Shown: in pieces, positions 62,023-63,550 of the stretch | Numbering within the stretch: the first letter of the stretch is position 1 | Layout: the number at the start of each line of letters is the position of its first letter | DNA from: an uncultured bacterium | GTDB lineage: Bacteria; Cyanobacteriota; Vampirovibrionia; Gastranaerophilales; Gastranaerophilaceae | Assembly (NCBI GenBank): GCA_900549855.1 | Contig: URPS01000008.1 | Location: forward strand, 1 to 63,550 | Direction of reading: 5' to 3' | DNA: 63,550 nt | Made by a program: the position numbers and the translations under genes | The notes under the pieces: model-generated | Seen by the model: only the letters and a program-made list of their open reading frames with translations | What the model was told of the DNA's origin: nothing | Database searches by the model: none

Positions 62023-62649
62023 ATGGGCGGAATTGCTTCAATATTAGTCGTAGATGATAATCCAAAATACTTGGCAGATGCACTTCCTATGTATGGTTAT
62101 GATGTAACTGTCGCAGAAGATGGGCTGGAAGCTCTTAAAATTTTGGACAAAAAAGAAGGCGCTTTTGATTTAATCCTGCTTGATGTTATGATGCCAAATA
62201 TGGATGGCTGGGATACGCTAAAAGCTATCAGAAATAACAAAAAGATTAAATATATACCTGTAATTATGATTACAGCAGTAAGTGAAGACCAAAAGGTTGT
62301 ATCCGGATTAAGAATCGGTGCTGATGATTATATTGTTAAACCTTTCATTCTACCGAATCTTTTGGCTAGAATTGAGGCAATTTTAAGAAGATGCGAATGG
62401 CAAAAAGAAGCAAAACCTAAGCAAGAAGCTAATATTAATAATAATGTTAGTATTGATGTATTGACACCAAAAGAAAAAGAAGTGCTTGCACTCGTAGCTA
62501 AAGGCGCTAGCAATCAAGAAATTGCTGATAAGCTTTTTGTCAGAGATGTGACCATAAAAACGCATTTAAACAGTATTTTCAAGAAATTGAAGGTTACAAA
62601 CAGAACACAAGCGGTGTTGCTTGCAATGCAAATGAATTTGATTAGTTAA
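62023..62649 (+). CDS. Response regulator with receiver and LuxR-type domains
   Basis: A 208-residue protein. The receiver domain (about 5-125) has VVDDNPKYLADALPMYGYD, Asp54 in ILLDVMMPNMDG, Thr in MITAVSED and Lys in YIVKPF, resembling the CheY/OmpR type more than its neighbour does. A LuxR-type helix-turn-helix (about 145-205) contains TPKEKEVLALVAKGASNQEI and KTHLNSIFKKL. The ATG at 62023 is chosen over a TTG just upstream. It is coupled to the preceding regulator. The pair may act on the same promoters. Confidence 0.92.
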   Translation: MGGIASILVVDDNPKYLADALPMYGYDVTVAEDGLEALKILDKKEGAFDLILLDVMMPNMDGWDTLKAIRNNKKIKYIPVIMITAVSEDQKVVSGLRIGADDYIVKPFILPNLLARIEAILRRCEWQKEAKPKQEANINNNVSIDVLTPKEKEVLALVAKGASNQEIADKLFVRDVTIKTHLNSIFKKLKVTNRTQAVLLAMQMNLIS

Positions 62650-62661
62650 AAAGGAGCCAAA

Positions 62662-63189
62662 ATGTTATCAAAAGAAGAACTCACAGACCTTTTATTATCT
62701 GATATTCAACAATTTAATGAAGAAGTAAAAAACAATCCAAGTGGATTGGATTTAAGCGAAACTGATTTGAGTGGCGCAAATTTGAATGGTGCGGAGTTTG
62801 TGAATGTTGATTTAACTTCATCTTCTTTTGCTGATAGCCATTTGACCGAAGTAAAATTTGATGGTTGTGATTTAACATCCGTTGACTTTACAAGAGCAGA
62901 ACTTATTGAATGCAATTTTAATGAATCTGTATTAAACGGAACAGATTTTAGCTATGCAAAAGTTGATTATTGCAATTTTTCTGATGCAGATATGGCAGGA
63001 GCAATTTTTCAAGGCGCAGATTTAACGAATTCAGATTTTTCTATGTCAGAAAATTTAAGCGCATGCCGATTTGACGAAGAAACAATTTGGCCTGATAACG
63101 AATATTTGCCGGAAGACTTTGATACAAAGTATTCTTCTGATTTATCATCATTGCAAGATGACGATGATTATCAACATTCAGATTACTAA
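62662..63189 (+). CDS. Pentapeptide-repeat protein
   Basis: A 175-residue protein. About 17 tandem pentapeptides of the A(D/N)LXX type (DLSETDLSGANLNGAEF to ADLTNSDFSM) occupy residues about 25-130, folding as a right-handed quadrilateral beta-helix. The ends are short acidic tails. Such proteins include DNA mimics and membrane-linked factors; the small size and acidic ends allow a DNA-mimic reading but do not prove it. RBS AAAAGGAG. It closes the signalling run. Confidence 0.88.
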   Translation: MLSKEELTDLLLSDIQQFNEEVKNNPSGLDLSETDLSGANLNGAEFVNVDLTSSSFADSHLTEVKFDGCDLTSVDFTRAELIECNFNESVLNGTDFSYAKVDYCNFSDADMAGAIFQGADLTNSDFSMSENLSACRFDEETIWPDNEYLPEDFDTKYSSDLSSLQDDDDYQHSDY

Positions 63190-63254
63190 AATTATTTGTT
63201 ATTGCATATTTTCTTTTAATATTATAAAATGTGTCATGTTAAAGGAGATATGTG

Positions 63255-63550
63255 ATGCGTTTGTGTGCGACAAATAATACATCATTTAATGGTATAAAAT
63301 TATCGTCAAATAATTATGACAAGACTCGAAATATTGCTAAAAACCTAGAAAGACTCGGGTATGATTGTTTAGGACATAAAACTTTTATTTGCAATAATAC
63401 TTTGCAAGATAAGATTAATCTTGGAAAACAAATTCGTAATAAAGCATATTTTTACCAAAAAGGATTTGGTGCTATATTTTTGCCTTGGAGTCAAGAAGCT
63501 TATATTATGTCTACACCGGCTAATGAGCAAATGCTTTTTAAACACATAAA
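63255..63550 (+). CDS. Truncated paralogue of the 41521-41856 protein
   Basis: Runs off the right edge after 98 codons, so the end is missing. It begins MRLCATNNTSFNGIKLSSNN and continues YDKTRNIAKNLERLGYDCLGHKTFICNNT ... GFGAIFLPWSQEAYIMSTPANEQ. This matches the 41521-41856 product block by block. The ATG at 63255 has RBS AAAGGAG (63241-63247). Together they define a small family of unknown function in this genome. Confidence 0.85.
   Translation, partial: MRLCATNNTSFNGIKLSSNNYDKTRNIAKNLERLGYDCLGHKTFICNNTLQDKINLGKQIRNKAYFYQKGFGAIFLPWSQEAYIMSTPANEQMLFKHI

Overview
The window is AT-rich (roughly one third G+C by eye), gene-dense and uses the standard bacterial code, with several TTG/GTG starts. 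I infer a non-photosynthetic relative of Cyanobacteria of the Gastranaerophilales/Vampirovibrionia ('Melainabacteria') kind. The reasons are a cyanobacterial-type PDZ/radical SAM/DUF512 protein, NarL-type response regulators, flagellins, a KorDABC 2-oxoglutarate:ferredoxin oxidoreductase typical of fermentative anaerobes, and no photosynthesis or respiration genes. The assignment rests on gene content only; no phylogenetic marker was compared.

Layout. 1-444: a compact unannotated locus that looks like a type I toxin-antitoxin pair. It has a 23-residue hydrophobic peptide with a very strong ribosome binding site and a promoter on the minus strand, and an overlapping antisense RNA with its own promoter and terminator hairpin on the plus strand. 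445-10442: uvrA, a repeat cluster, a small helical protein, folD with a P-loop ATPase, a response regulator, the DUF512 protein with a PadR regulator, and a GAF-GGDEF-HD protein. 10529-11226: higBA with a perfect promoter placed so that higB should be leaderless, then tRNA-Arg(CCG). 11311-24430: nadB-nadC, TPR and HExxH proteins, cutA, a GlcD-like oxidase and a 2334-residue coiled-coil protein. 24524-29686: spmA-spmB homologues, a zinc-ribbon protein, exported proteins, YibE/F and ruvB. 29687-34003: repeat-rich DNA around a flagellin whose variable domain is a long array of GLUG repeats. 34004-43044: an ArnT-like transferase, rpsT, an acidic Tudor-like protein, an M16 pseudo-peptidase, an M14 amidase-like protein, uppS and class II aldolase. 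43374-48640: a second, ordinary flagellin, korDABC, alr and an RHH protein. 48752-53040: a PurD-like protein, a SpoU methyltransferase, an M24 peptidase and a parvulin. 53180-55750: the classical rpmG-tRNA-Trp-secE-nusG-rplK-rplA cluster. 56066-63550: glmU, a glycosyltransferase, a signalling operon (GAF-HD-GYP, TPR lipoprotein-like, two response regulators, pentapeptide protein) and a truncated paralogue of the small protein at 41521-41856.

How they fit together. Housekeeping functions (DNA repair, NAD and peptidoglycan precursor synthesis, translation) are interspersed with cyclic-di-GMP/response-regulator signalling and surface structures. At least three families of dispersed repeats fill almost every intergenic gap over 300 bp. 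One copy appears to have been absorbed in frame into the M24 peptidase gene, and one family abuts the stop codons of two unrelated genes at exactly the same base.
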